Assembly (NCBI GenBank): GCA_015178975.1
Contig: WHVD01000003.1
Coordinates: forward strand, 806,001-870,000
DNA: 64,000 nt
From: Hysterangium stoloniferum
Lineage: Eukaryota > Basidiomycota > Agaricomycetes > Hysterangiales > Hysterangiaceae
Direction: 5' to 3'
Part shown: piece by piece, positions 1 through 12,285 of the stretch
How positions within the stretch are numbered: the stretch's first letter is position 1
How the letters are laid out: each line of letters opens with the position of its first letter
Position numbers and translations under genes: made by a program
The notes under the pieces: generated by a model
Told to the model about the DNA's origin: nothing
Databases searched by the model: none
The model's input: the letters and a program-made list of their open reading frames with translations, nothing else

Positions 1-954
1 CTGGTGATTCTTTGATGATCGGAAGGTACCGCGAAAGATGCCTATCAGCCTATATAACATTGAGAATGCGGCATACGTGAAGAGGCCGGATTTGACATTA
101 CCTCATACAGTGTCATGAGTTCTTCGGCTGTATTCGCTGTATTTTTGTTCAAAGGAATGAACTTAATATCCTTGGGTGGTTGTGCTTGGTACCGAAAGGG
201 GGGACGTAACGTATCAAGGTCATGGGTTCCAATCGCTACTAGCGTACGGCGTCGAGCCAAATTCTGATGCAATTTATCTTGTAAATCTATAAAGGATGCA
301 TATGATCTCTGAGTGAACTTTATGTTTCGCAGGATTGCTCCAGCAAAATAAGGGCGAATTTGAGCAACCTGAACACATTCACATGAAATGCGCAGGAACG
401 GAGGCTTGATGACATACCTCAGGAGAAACTGTTACAGTCAAGAGTCGCTCTTCGCCTCCTGACGGTAAGACAAGCTTGTAATCGGGAGGTGTATCTTTCT
501 TCAGGAAAATACGTAGAGCGCGTGCGATACCCTCTATGCAAAGAAGATCGTATCTATAATAGACTTATTGGCTGTCATTGGGTTATATAAGCTATTGATC
601 ACTTGCCTGTTCGCTGGTATCTCTATTTTGAGTTGCTATAAATACTAATCAGCAGCGCACAAGAACACGTTTTGCTAGAACATACTGAGCGTTCAGTAGG
701 GAGGCCCCGCTTGATTGCCTCATTCACCTCTTCTGTAGTCTATCATGGCTCATCAATACGTATAATATATCCACGCTTTGAATACTTACATCTTCATCTA
801 GCTCAAGACCGTAGTCAAAACAAAGCTGATCGAATGCCTCTGTGGCTGATGAAAAGTGATAGTGAGTAGAATATTAGTATGCAGCTTCATACTTACTGTA
901 TTGGTGACCCAATCTTTCGTACAGGTCTTCCTTGTCTACTGATACTGTGGGCAT
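1..954 (-). CDS. FRS1: Phenylalanyl-tRNA synthetase beta subunit (5' part; gene runs off the left edge)
   Basis: Cytosolic PheRS beta chain, which with the alpha chain charges tRNA-Phe. Only the N-terminal part is present. The start is the minus-strand ATG at 954-952, giving [19 protein letters not shown], the usual eukaryotic N-terminus. The next exon, near 785-850, reads [15 protein letters not shown]. Further left come [14 protein letters not shown] (near 690-740), [20 protein letters not shown] (near 525-600), and [11 protein letters not shown] plus DIKFIPLNK (near 150-270). All are typical of the N-terminal and B3/B4 regions. At least five short introns separate these pieces. The gene is divergent from the ankyrin gene at 1088, with only 133 bp between the two start codons. 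The catalytic-like and tRNA-binding C-terminal regions lie outside the window. The family call is firm; exact exon borders are my reading. Confidence 0.95.
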
Positions 955-1087
955 GATTTGGAGTCAGTAAAGAAATGAATCGCCAAACCCCCGGTTTCTC
1001 ACGCGGTAGCGGTTCGATCTGCCAATTACTAATATTGCCTATTACAGGTTTTCGTGAACAACAGCTACAGCATCGCACTGTGGTATA

Positions 1088-2975
1088 ATGGCCGAAAGAG
1101 ATACTCCAGCTCGTCTGCGGAGGGCTGTCAAAGGTATTTATATTTCTTCTATTTTGCAATTTAACCAACCTTTATGCAGATAATAACCTATTTCTTGTTA
1201 AGCGGCTTCTGGAACGAACTACAGACATGCGAAATGCTGATCCTGTAGGAGCACGTTACACCTCATTAGCCTGGGCCGCTTCTCTGGGACATGAAGAGAC
1301 CTTTGATTACCTTCTTTCAAATGGACACGATGATGAAGAATTGACCAAGGTCAGCGATTGCTACCTCCATAGTGCCAATGACCATATTTGACAGAAAACC
1401 TAGGATGCTGAAAATAACACAATTTTAATCATTTTGGCTGGCCTCAGGTCTGGGGCAAACAGCCCTTGTGTTTCGTCCCGGACACTAGACGACCTTCAAG
1501 ATGCTGCGTTGCGTATGGCTCGGTCATACCACGAACGATTCCCGTTTATCCTTGATTGGTCCAACTTCCAAGGTACAACGGCGTTGCATATGGCAGCTCT
1601 TAAAGGGAACGAGGAATTTGCCGCAGTATGATCTACTCTATCTTATTCATATAGACACTCATAATACCATAGATGTTATGCGACCTTCATGCTGATATTG
1701 ACCTGGCGGACTTACTTGGAAACACTCCGTTGCACTAGTAAGCATATCGATATCCACATTCCCCCATGTACTAATGCCTCTCAGCGCGAGTTCTTGGGGA
1801 CATCTTCCCGTAAGCCCCACTGTAGTATATACTTCACACATCTTGAACAATACTGTCTACAGGTTGTTAAACTGTTGATTGAACGGGGATGTCAGTTTGC
1901 CGAGCGAAATAACGAAGGATATACTGCGACTGATTACGCATACTCGTGAGTCAAGTACTGCGTAATGGTAGAATACTCCTGATGCACTACAAATTGAAGG
2001 CACCAAACTAAAGAGATCCTGGAGGATTCTGCTCGGGCTGTTCATGACGCGCGTAAGAACGCACGAAGGCCCCCATATGCCCAAATGCGCGGATTAAGCC
2101 TGGACGAAGAACGCCCTTTACCCGTAATGAAGGACTTGAGACGGCCCCATCCCCGTATTCGTAGCGGCTCAGGCACTACGACTACGTCGGACAGTGCAGA
2201 TGAGTTGGCTGTACAAGCTGCCCATGGTCACTCATCAACGTCATCCGTAACATCATCTCTGCCCTCTGGTAGTACTTCCTACTCACGCATAACACCTCCA
2301 CCACGGTTGCATTCTCATAATGCTATAAGCGGACATGCGGGCGGCATATTACCTCTCCCGTCACAACCAGCAACGGTGAATAATGGATCATTTGGAGTCG
2401 CTCCAAGCACCCACTCTGTTTTATCTCCAATCGCAAGTCGTGTACTTGCAAATGATGCAGGCGCCATGGCAGAATATATGAAACGTAATCGAAGCGGTTC
2501 TCAAGGAGAGTCCCCACGTCATGTCATTGTACAGGCATCCTCCCCTCATACTCCCTCTACACTCATTAATACGACGCCGCCCATTATGGAAGAGCCTATC
2601 GAGCAAAAATATCCTCCCAAACGCCTTCGACCCTCTTTGTCTGCAGCTGCTCTACGTCAAACAGCTACTGTTGCGCCGTCCGTCCAAGGCATACCTGGAA
2701 CCGGATCAGATGTTCGTTCGCGCTTTCGTGCTGGAACAAATCCTTCTCCTGGACTTCGGTCTCAGTTTCCACCTCCTGCCTCGTCGTCTACTGGATTGGC
2801 GGACGAGTCTCTGGACCGTATCCCATTACCACGCCGCACAGCTGCAAGTGGGGCTTTACCTTCTCTGCACGAACCCACTTCCGATTCTCTAGGATCTCAG
2901 TTGTCGTCCACTACACCGCCTACTTTGCCACCTAAGGATGATCAGGTGCATAGACATGGGCCGTCTGTATCATGA
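1088..2975 (+). CDS. Ankyrin-repeat protein, possibly Avo2-like
   Basis: Roughly 550 aa in several exons. The start ATG at 1088 gives MAERDTPARLRRAVK, followed by a 5' splice site. The next exons encode ankyrin-type helices: NLFLVKRLLERTTDMRNADP, TSLAWAASLGHEETFDYLL, FQGTTALHMAALKGNEEFA, a short LHADIDLADLLGNTPLH unit, and VVKLLIERGCQFAERN. After about residue 250 the protein becomes a long Ser/Pro/Thr-rich disordered tail (exon 2085-2975) with no recognisable domain. An N-terminal ankyrin block with a disordered tail resembles fungal Avo2-type proteins, accessory subunits of TOR complex 2. I infer that from architecture only, and another ankyrin adaptor is equally possible. It shares its promoter with FRS1. 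Confidence 0.8.
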
Positions 2976-3428
2976 GCCCTTCAAGTTACGAACTACGCCT
3001 ATTTATTTTTGTAGACGTGGCTGCTTTCTCGTCATAGTGCGAATTGGAAGGTTTGATCCAAATTTATGTAGCTGTAGTAACAACATATATATATATTGTT
3101 GGATATTGAGGATTTAAGCTCGTGATTTGCCAGCTGGAGATCGAGATCCCTTCGACCAGATTTATAAGCTGTGCAAGTCGTGGGCAATGAACTAACCGTT
3201 GTCCACCCTGCCAAACGTAAAGTCATTCGTCTTTGGAACAGCACCAATTATTCAACATATATATAGGGGCTGTTTACGAACAGCATCAGGGATTATAAAC
3301 TTTATAAGAAATTGTATTGATGTGCGCCTTAAAAAGATCCCGCTTCTTTCAGCTATCGCCTTACATATCAGATACCTTGGTCTGGAGAGCTAGCTGCAGC
3401 CCGCAAGACCTACAGTACCGTCACGACG
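2976..3428. other. Intergenic region, nothing recognised
   Basis: This is the 3' flank of the ankyrin gene and the promoter of the transporter. It contains short AT runs such as (TA)n near 3085-3095 and 3258-3265. I see no gene, RNA or repeat. Confidence 0.5.
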
Positions 3429-5887
3429 ATGGCGTTTCATCACACGCACGATGATGCTACTACCTCGATAGAGGATATCGATGCTCTCAATGGGAAGTAC
3501 ATCCATGCCGCAGCTCCACCAATAGCCGGGGGAACTATGACGGCCTCGACTTTGCCATATCTATCCCAATGGCAACTTTTTACCCTGAGTATCGGAATGG
3601 CTGGCGCACAGGTTGCGTGGACTGTGGAACTAGGGTGCGAACTTGTTTAAGAATTAGGATGTGTGAAGACTAAGGCGTCCGTGTCCAGCTATGGTACACC
3701 ATTCCTTCTCAGTCTAGGTCTTTCCGAACAACTTACCAGCTTAGTCTGGCTCGCTGGACCAATAAGTGGTCTCGTAGCGCAACCTCTGATCGGTATTGAA
3801 CTTGGTTTCTTAACCAGCGCCTCGCTAAGACTTTACATAGGGGCTATTTCAGATGCGTCTACTTCTCGTTATCGTCGACGCCTTTGGATCGTATGGAGCA
3901 CCGTTGTGCTTGTTGTTTCTTGCATAGCACTTGCGTATGCAGAGAGCATGGCCTTGCTGCTGGTTCACCTTTTTGGAGGAGGTGCCGGCGTTCGGGGTCC
4001 AACGGAGGATAAACAGGTGCGCTGAAAGGTGTATTTATGCGGCCAATAGAATAACCCATTTATCCACCTTAGAGTAAAAATGTTGCCATTGGACTTGCAG
4101 TCGCCGCTTTTTATTTGTTGGATTTTTCATTGAATGCATTACAAGCGAGCTTGCGAAATTTGCTGTTGGATGTAGCGCCACCGAGACAACTCAGTGCCGG
4201 GAACGCATGGCATGGTCGAATGACACATGCGGGAAATATTGTTGGCTATGGTTTTGGTGCGCTCCGACATTCAATGCAACATTTAACATTTGTTAAAATG
4301 CCTGAACTTTTAGGTTTTCTGAATTTGGCTGGATGGCCTATTTTGCGTTCCCTTGGAGGCAATCAATTTCGGAAATTCTGTCTCGTTGGCATTGTAATCA
4401 TTGTCATTACCGTCTGGATCACCTGCTGGACACAGGACGAGCCACAGAACACATCCAGTACTCAACAAGAAAGGTATCTTACCCCTAAAATTAGCCAGTC
4501 TCCGCACTGACCTCCAGACGTAGTGGTTTGCGTGATATCATTATTAATATCCGCAGAGCTATCATCAATCTACCCGTTCCTATTCGTAAAGTCTGCCTTG
4601 TTCAGTTATTTGCTTTTATGGCATGGTGTGTCGAACTGGTTTCAAACGGAGGATGTCTTATTCAATGCAGCTTTTGTGCTAATCTAGGTTCCCGTTCTTA
4701 TTTTATGCGTATGTTTTTCTTAGTTTTGAAAAAACTGTATAATACACACTTCCCGTCTTGTTCAGCACGACATACATCGGACAGATCATGGCACGCCAGG
4801 ACAACAGGGACCCGTCTGTAGACGTCGCGACACGATTGGGGAACTTGGCGATGCTTCTATATTCTATTGTGGCTGCAATAGCAGGAACCTTACTCCCACA
4901 ATTGACAAGACGTGATCTCCGTCTTTTACAGTCCCCACCTGGGGAAAATGAAGAGACCGAGTATACTCGGATTCAACAGACGGTCAGTCGTTGGAAGACA
5001 GAAGCAGTCTCCCATGGGAAGAAGTTGACGCTGCCAAGAATGCCCGTAGCCCTTCGAGATGTCTGGTCTTTCGCACTAATACTATATGGCCTTATCTGCT
5101 TGGCAACATTCTTTATCGACACATTGGTGGAGGTAAAATCGTTGTCCTTTTCTTTCTATTCTTGCCTCCGCTAAGATGTTATTCAGGCTATCATAGCAGT
5201 AGCTTTAGTTGGTATATGTTGGGCGGTTGCTTCATGGGCGCCTTATGCGATGATCATGGAGGTAAGCCGAATAATGTTTACTGGTCGAGCTAGATAAGCT
5301 GACTGAGTCTTTCCAGTTTCTGAAAGAGGTAAACGAAGCGTCACCAAATAAATCGGGTCATAGAGGTTCCTCTGATGCAGTGATCGGAGCTACATCTTCA
5401 CACACAACACCTGAACAGGTATCAGAGCGTTCGGCTCTCTTAAATGATGGCACACACAATAAGGTGGAACCGGAACCGATTGCAGGGGGAACAGTACTTG
5501 GAATACATAATTTGGCTATCGTATTCCCGCAATTTGTAGTACGTTCTTCCCACCGAAGCACAGATATTATGACACTCACTTGACATTCAGGTTGCTCTGG
5601 TTGCTAGTTTGATCTTCCGTATAGTGGATAAATCGCCCGACATCATTGGCCTTCCTGAGACTATTTACCTTGGTAAGAACGGAGTTGCCTGGGTTTTACG
5701 ATTTGGAGGGCTGTCTGCCTTTGTATGTCTTTCACACTGAATGACTCTTCCCGCGATATTTACCAATAATGCATTACAGGTTGGTGCTGTCGTTGCCCAA
5801 TGGATTCCTCCAACTGAGCAGGAGAAGAGAATGCGCCAGCAGCTTCGTCTAATGAGAGAAGCCCACGATTACCTACGTACCGCATGA
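3429..5887 (+). CDS. Sucrose/alpha-glucoside:H+ symporter-like MFS (GPH family) transporter
   Basis: A plasma- or vacuolar-membrane sugar transporter of the glycoside-pentoside-hexuronide/sucrose transporter type, roughly 650 aa in about ten exons. ATG 3429 begins a hydrophilic N-terminus. The first membrane segment region is QWQLFTLSIGMAGAQVAWTV. After splicing this joins ELGYGTPFLLSLGLSEQLTS and LVWLAGPISGLVAQPLIGAI followed by SDASTSRYRRRLW, the conserved first cytoplasmic loop of this family (GxxSDxxxxxxGRRR-like). The splice that joins ELG to YGTP uses GT near 3640 and AG just before CTATGG. Further membrane helices follow to the C-terminus, and the last exon ends in LRTA with TGA at 5885-5887. 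I see no frame damage. Family recognition is good; the substrate (sucrose, maltose or other) is inferred. Confidence 0.85.
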
Positions 5888-6693
5888 CCGTGATAACGAT
5901 AATTACAGCTCTTAATGTCTCTTTCTTGCATTGTTAGAAATATCTTGAAATACAAAGTGATGATGGGGGTCAAGCCCCTTATTAATATTAATAAAAAGGC
6001 CATAACTATCCCATAAAATCGGGTGCGCATTACTGAAACTTTGATGGACAGTTGTAATTTTTGTCTGTATGGTAGTTTCTCTGTTACTTTATGCGGAGAT
6101 GTGATTTAACCTGGGCAGCATACGTGTTGCACATCTAGTTATGCCGCCGGTTTCGAGACCAGCCCTTTCATTATGACACAATGTTATGATTGCCATCGAG
6201 TATAAAAACCATGCCACATCTCACCCGGAAATCTGAAACGCCAAAGAGTGGGAGGCCCCATCGTCCCGGGATCCCTACTTCGAAGCAGCTCCAATTACAT
6301 TTCTTTCCCGTCGTTTTACGCCAAAATGACATAGTATATTGGATATTGTGTATTTATACGAGCTGAAAAGTATTTTTAACGTTCAACCATCATTTCTCCC
6401 AACGCACGGGATTCGATGATGTATGGGTTATTACATAATATTGTCTACCAAACAGTACTGTGCGCTGCCTGTGCGGCAGTGTATTTGTAGTCCACCTTCA
6501 CCTTGCTGTATGGACATCGGTTCCGCATGTATTGACATTGATATCATACCATGTCGGAATCGGCACCGTGAAATATGAGTTTTCACATACGGATCCTGGA
6601 TCATCCACCCATTTTCCTGGATGTCGGAAACGGAAGCAGGACTCGGAAGCAAATTATGTTTTTTGTTTACACTTGTTTTGCCCATACTAAACC
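5888..6693. other. Intergenic region with a TATA-like element
   Basis: About 800 bp between the transporter and the RING gene. A TATAAAAA motif lies near 6201-6208, too far upstream to assign with confidence to the gene starting at 6694. I see no gene or repeat. Confidence 0.4.
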
Positions 6694-8369
6694 ATGGACT
6701 CTGACGGGGAGGATCTTCCACCACATTTAACTCGCTCGGATCTTTCTGTCCCGGTCTCCGAAAGTGACCCAGAGATGCCTGCTCTTATCCCTATTCGTCC
6801 AAATGTACAAAATGATTCGGGAAGCACAGGTGGCAATGTCGAGGATGATCCCATGCCTGATCTTATTAGCATGTCCGACTCCAGCGACGAAATTGATGAT
6901 ATGTCTCCGTTCTATGATGGTTATGACGAGCATGACTATGAGTGGGATGACGAAGATAACAGTGGGTGGGAGGATGAAGATAACAGTGGGTGGGATGACG
7001 AAGATCACAACGGGTGGGAGGATGACTATGATTCTAATGAAGAACTTCCACGGGTGGAACCTTTGTCTCCAGGGCAAGATTTAAGACGGGAGGCAGTGGA
7101 ACATCGAGAAATCACAACATCAGCCACTGCTCACCCGCCATTTCCAAATTTGCCTCGGTGGTTTGCGCCTCGTGGACCGATTCCGTTTGATCGCGATGGC
7201 GTCGGTAATCTCATTCCGGCGGGCATGTTGGAGACACTTCTTTCGTTACGTGTCGATCCAGGATCAAATGACGATGAGGATGCTTGGGAGGGTCAGCAGG
7301 CTGATCTAGAACGCGCCAAAGTATTAGTCGATGGCCTTGAAAGGTTGTCAACCGGGCTTCTAAAGCGCATGATTAGAGTAGGTGGTGGTCCAGGAGCTTA
7401 TGAGGGTGGGGGTAACGATGGAGTCAATGTTACTGGCTGCGCTATATGTTGGAACCCTTTGTTGAACGACAAAGGCATCAACAAGGACTCCAGCGAAGCG
7501 ATCCATCTTCCTCTCCCAATTGACAACGATGAAAAAATGGAAGTTGTGTCTCTTCCCTGTGCTCATGTCTTCCACTCGACTTGTCTATTGCCCTGGTTTT
7601 CGAGAAAGACGTCATGTCCAACGTATGTGATTTAGGTTGCGTGCCAGATTTATGCACTCACCGATCTGATCGCAGTTGCCGTTTCAATTTAGACCCTGAG
7701 TCATTAACCCAAAGACCGGTGCACTTGTCTGGACTCTCCAATGGGTGGACAACCAACACCGCTGCGCAGGACGCTAATGCCAATTCAACTGAGATTCCAA
7801 CTTTTAGGGATGCGTTTCACGAGGTTACCAATGTCCTCGCCAACCTTGAAATCAGAGAACCTGGAAGTGGCTATGTAATAGACGTTCCTGGCGAAATCTT
7901 CCATACAGAGTGGGACTTAGATGAGCCAGACGACGAAGTATCAGGGTATGGTCAACGCTTGGATCAGTCTTTACAGCCGAATCAGCCTTGGACCCTACCC
8001 ACAGCACCCGGTTTATCACTTCGTGAAAGAATTGAAGCTAGAGAGCAGGAGATGGGCATGCGATGTGCAAGTGCCATATGTATATATGCTCCGTCGGACG
8101 AGGATCCTCAATCCACCTCTACACAAGTCCGATCTCAAACATCTATTTCAACAAAAGAAGAGGATAATTGTAAACACACGTTTCATCCAGCATGTCTTGT
8201 TTTACAAACGCGCTTGGCGGGACGTGAAGCTTCTATCATCAGCGTTCCAGGGGCTGAAGATCCTGTGGTTGAAATTCACTGCCCATCGTGCCATTCGTTA
8301 GGCACGTTGAGCAGTCGGATCTGGGCGGAGGGTGTACGAGATCTACCTGCTGATGGAACAACTCACTGA
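6694..8369 (+). CDS. RING-H2 finger protein, probable E3 ubiquitin ligase
   Basis: 540 aa from two exons (6694-7622 and 7676-8369); the 53-nt intron falls inside the RING finger. The N-terminus is strongly acidic, with imperfect tandem repeats of the type DNSGWEDE at about residues 85-112. The RING-H2 motif is CAICWNPLL at about residues 248-256, then PCAHVFHSTCLLPWF, and SCPTCRFN completed by the splice. This gives C-x2-C, C-x-H-x2-H-x2-C and C-x2-C. Near the C-terminus a second cysteine/histidine group is visible: CASAICIYAP, CKHTFHPACL and HCPSCH. It resembles a degenerate second RING. There are no membrane segments. The role, transfer of ubiquitin from an E2, is inferred from the finger; substrates are unknown. 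PRI1 follows on the same strand. Confidence 0.85.
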
Positions 8370-8847
8370 TGCCACTTGGTTGTGTTCGGTGTGTCTATTA
8401 TCAACGGATTCGACTGAATCATAGAACTGATTATACCATCAGTCCTAGATATATCTGTACGGTATGTTCGTCTCTATCGGAGACCAGGGATTTTGCGGTT
8501 TAGGAATACATGTAGCAATCGATACCGTGTACCATGCCTTTCTTGCCAATTCAAAAGGAATGATCTCTCTGAAAGATACATCAATGAGGGTTCAGCGTCT
8601 TTGCAATTATCCATGTGTGCATCCGACCATGTGGCAGTTGTTTATATCTGTATTGCAGGACAGAAGGTTGAAACTGATGAGTGCAATTTTTGCTTTGAAA
8701 TAATGTTGGCTGGTGTATGTGGCGACACGCGTGACATCTGTGACACATCGCGTTTTTATTCATCTCTATCATGGCCTCTGCCAATGACAACAACGCGTAG
8801 GTTAAAAGATCACCGTCTCCACATATTTCTCATAGATATCTATTAGT
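8370..8847. promoter_or_regulatory. PRI1 upstream region with two MluI cell-cycle boxes
   Basis: The 478-bp gap holds two exact ACGCGT hexamers at 8727-8732 and 8793-8798, about 120 and 55 bp before the PRI1 start. A looser TCGCGTTTT lies near 8748-8756. In fungi ACGCGT is the binding core of MBF (Mbp1/Swi6-type), which drives G1/S expression of DNA-replication genes, so the context fits. Short open frames here (for example 8464-8703) look spurious. Confidence 0.55.
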
Positions 8848-10461
8848 ATGCAAGCAGAATATGACTCATCTTCACCAGATGTGATGCGAATGTTCTACCA
8901 GAGACTATACCCATTCAAATCCCTCTTCCAATGGCTTAATCATGAGCACGCCCCCTCAAAAATGTTCACACATAGAGAATTTGCATTCACACTTCCTGGG
9001 GACATATATTTACGGTACAACTCATTCACATCTGTCGACGAGCTCAAGAAGCAAGTCGTCAAGTTGAACCCAAGTCGGTTTGAGATAGGAGCGGTGTATA
9101 CAGCCATGGTGAGTCTCGTAGATACCTGACATACACATAAAGCCCACCCGCATACTGTACAGCCCCGAGACAGGAAGACTCTTCGCCCCGGAATACTCCA
9201 GCCCACGATGCGAGAGCTCGTATTCGATATCGATATGACTGATTATGACGCAATCCGCACATGTTGTTCCGGAAAAGGAATATGTAGGCGTTGTTGGGGC
9301 TTCATCGCCGCAGCAGTCGATGTTCTCGATGCAGCCCTCCGTGAACAGTTCGGCTTTCGACATCTTTTGTGGGTTTACTCTGGTCGACGTGGTATCCATT
9401 TGTGGATATCTGATGCACAGGCATTGGCTCTTACGGATGAGGAAAGAAAGGCTCTAATGGGATGGTTGGAAGTCGTGAAAGGCGGGAAGGACCAAACGAA
9501 GAAGGTTAACGTGCGCTTTGGGAAGGGTGGCTATGAGGTTTTACATCCTGCGTTGAGGTAAGTGTAAAATTCACAATGGGCGCACTCTGCTGATCTTTCC
9601 ACGAAGATCGGCATTGGACCACTTGAAGAACTCATTCAACAACTTGATTTTAGCTGACCAGGACTGTTTCGCAGAGGAGGACGGTTATAAGGTTCTTCTG
9701 GAGCTTATTCCAGACAAAAGCGAGTTTGGTTAAATGCCGCCTTCTTCCAATTCACAACTAACCTAATTTATCAAGACATTCGAACATATTTACAGGAAGA
9801 CTGGGCAGCAGACTTGAATCGTACGTCTAGTGAAAAATGGAATGACATTAAACGAGGGATCAAACGAGAAACGAAAGATAACGACAACAAAAAGGTAATT
9901 CATATGTCTTTTTTCGTTACTCCTGTTCATCTGGCATAAAGACCCAACTTCTCGCAGCATTGGAGGACATTATCTTGCAGTACACCTATCCTCGATTAGA
10001 CGCAGAGGTATCAAAACACCGGAACCATTTACTGAAAGCTCCATTTTGCGTGCACCCTAGTACAGGTATGTTACACCCTTTTTTTTTGTGCTACCATTGT
10101 CCGAACGTTACATCAGGACGCGTGTGCGTGCCAGTCGATCCAGTACGAGTACACGAGTTCGAGCCCGAAAATGTACCTACTGTAGGAAAGTTACTTCAAG
10201 AGTTAAGTGATATTCCAGCGAACGGGCAAGAACACCATTCTGGTTTGTGATTGCTTTCATTCGTAACATCCTATTTACAAATTGTCACAGATTGGGAAAA
10301 AACCTCTTTGAAACCCTACGTAGATATGTTGGACCGTCATGTTATTGCACTAATGAGTGAGAGGCGGCAAACAAAGAAAGAACAAAGTACGTCGCAATCA
10401 TCACATAACTCTGCTCTACCGCTTAGCTTTTGCTACAGTTAATGGGAATTTGACATGGTAA
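8848..10461 (+). CDS. PRI1: DNA primase small (catalytic) subunit
   Basis: Catalytic subunit of the DNA polymerase alpha-primase complex, which makes the RNA primers of replication. About 400 aa in roughly nine exons. ATG 8848 gives MQAEYDSSSPDVMRMFYQRL, then FPFKSLFQWL-like and HREFAFTLPGDIYLRYNSF, the standard start of the family. The catalytic metal-binding segment is ELVFDIDMTDYD (near 9208-9245). It is followed by the zinc cysteines CCSGKGICRRCW and then WVYSGRRGIHLWISD, the SGxRGxHxW motif. The end is uncertain. One frame stops at 10440-10442. A good intron starting GTACGTCG after KKEQ and ending at CTACAG would instead give a stop at 10459-10461, which I prefer. Confidence 0.93.
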
Positions 10462-11168
10462 ATCTGTTGTAATTATGGTATCTAATACCCGCTTTCTGTA
10501 GTGTATATTGTCCATCAATCAAACGTCTATCTTGTAATTCCGATATGTTATATGAAGAAAAGGTACAGAAATGAGCGTAATGAGTGCCCAGAGCCGTCGA
10601 GCCGGACTATCCCATATTCATTGACCATCCCACCATTCCACAGCGAAGCGCAATGACACCCACGATGGTATAAAATATCTCTCATCAGAAACACTCCATA
10701 AATCTCGGACGATTCCACTCCTCAATTACGTTGTTTCAAATTGTTCTAAGGTTATGGATCACTGTATCATGGAATCCATCCGTCTCGGTTAAAATATGAA
10801 TATTCCACAACACGGCCAACATGACACTTCCGTCCTCCCTAGTCATGTATTGGGGAGTGGAGATGAACGGTGAAGTTGTTGGTTCGTAGCCAACGAGATG
10901 ATTCCCTGGGTGTGTTGAACCTCCATGCGTTCGTGCATAAAATGACCCGAGACGGAAGACCCGGGAGATGGGCGCCAGGGAGGGCCCGTGGTTTGCAACA
11001 GTGAGTCATCATGGTGATTGTATCTGTCATCTAGGAATCTTAACGAACTGGGAAAAACCTCGAAGTACAATATAATACAATACTTATCGGCGATGGACAC
11101 CTTCCAGGTCGAGTCTCGCAGTCCAAGTTCAATCTCCGCACACTCCACCAACAAATAAGGACCCAGTG
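10462..11168. other. Intergenic region, nothing recognised
   Basis: About 700 bp between PRI1 and EMC10. Minus-strand open frames at 10839-11154 show no recognisable protein. I see no repeat or RNA gene. Confidence 0.4.
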
Positions 11169-12007
11169 ATGAAAGCTTCTCAGCTCATCCTCTCAGCATT
11201 ATGTACACCGTTGTTCTCTACTGTCTCTGCTCTTAACCTGTATCATCGTATATGGTCCCCTAGTCACCCAGCACAGCCGTTTACCCTTCGTGGAACCATC
11301 CATTACTCTTTGGAACTTGGAACACCCAGCTTTAGCTCACCACATGAGCTTGCTCTAGAGTCCGACCAGTCGCCACACTCAGTTTATCAAATTGCTCTTG
11401 AACGAGAAGGTGATTTGTCTGAAAAAGATTGGGATGTATCGTCTGTGAAAGCCGTACGCAATCAATTTCATGAATATGCTCATCGATGTTCTTGCACACT
11501 TACATCTGTCATAAATATCTTAGTGCCATCTTCAGATTTTCAAGTCCGATCATATCACCTTGCACGTCTCGAGTACGGGACAACTATTCGCACTCGACTA
11601 TTTCTTGCGTCCTATACCTCATGATGGAAGCTGCCCCAAGGACAGTTTTACTTCACAGAAGACAATCACGTTCGACAACACGACTCTCACTTTACGCACG
11701 GCTGATATACCTCCATCGTGAGTCATATGGTTGTCCCGGTCCATTCATATTATATCCCTCCTTAGTCCAGAGTTCCGCGCGCCGCCTCCGCTGTCGGCCA
11801 CGGGCGAACCAATACAAGTGCAGCCTGAGAAGTCATTCTTGCAAAAGTATTGGATGTATATTGCCATAGCATTGCTAGGATTAAGCAAGCCCTCTCTCAT
11901 TACAATTCCCGTGACGTGCACTAATTCTAGCTTCAGTGTTAAGTGGCGGCGCGCCAGAAGAGGAGCAGAAAGCAGGGCAACCTCAATCTCGGGCTTCGGG
12001 GAGATAG
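11169..12007 (+). CDS. EMC10: ER membrane protein complex subunit 10
   Basis: Luminal/anchored subunit of the EMC insertase, which inserts tail-anchored and multipass proteins into the ER membrane. About 220 aa. ATG 11169 starts a signal peptide, MKASQLILSALCTPLF, ending near TVSA, then NLYHRIWSPSHPAQPFTLRG, the typical EMC10 beginning. Splicing from GTGAAAGCC (near 11453) to TGCCATCTTCAG gives CHLQIFKSDHITLHV and FALDYFLRPIPHDGSCP, both strongly EMC10-like. Near the end, EKSFLQKYWMYIAIALLGL is the single membrane anchor with the KYWMYI hallmark. After the last splice it ends SGGAPEEEQKAG and RASGR, with TAG at 12005-12007. I chose ATG 11169 because no other ATG precedes the signal peptide in frame. 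Confidence 0.92.
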
Positions 12008-12285
12008 AAGCCTGCGCATAATTAGGATTAGATACATCATCATTGGATTATGGACGGTTAGGCTGGGGGCTTTGAATAAACAAGACTTTGAATTGGATTG
12101 AAAAGGCATTCCAAGTATTTGTTATGGAAATCACGTGGGATTAATTCTAGGATAGTTTACAGAGTGTATAGCTAACTGAGGTAAAGATTAATATCTTTGT
12201 TCAATTATGGCGAGTTGTCTCGGGATCATCAGGAAATTGTTGTGGGCTTGTAATCCGGACGGCTGCCAGAAGAAGTCTCCCCATT

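Noticed and set aside
8464-8846. Two overlapping plus-strand frames before PRI1
   Set aside because: No recognisable sequence. They sit over the MCB-containing promoter.
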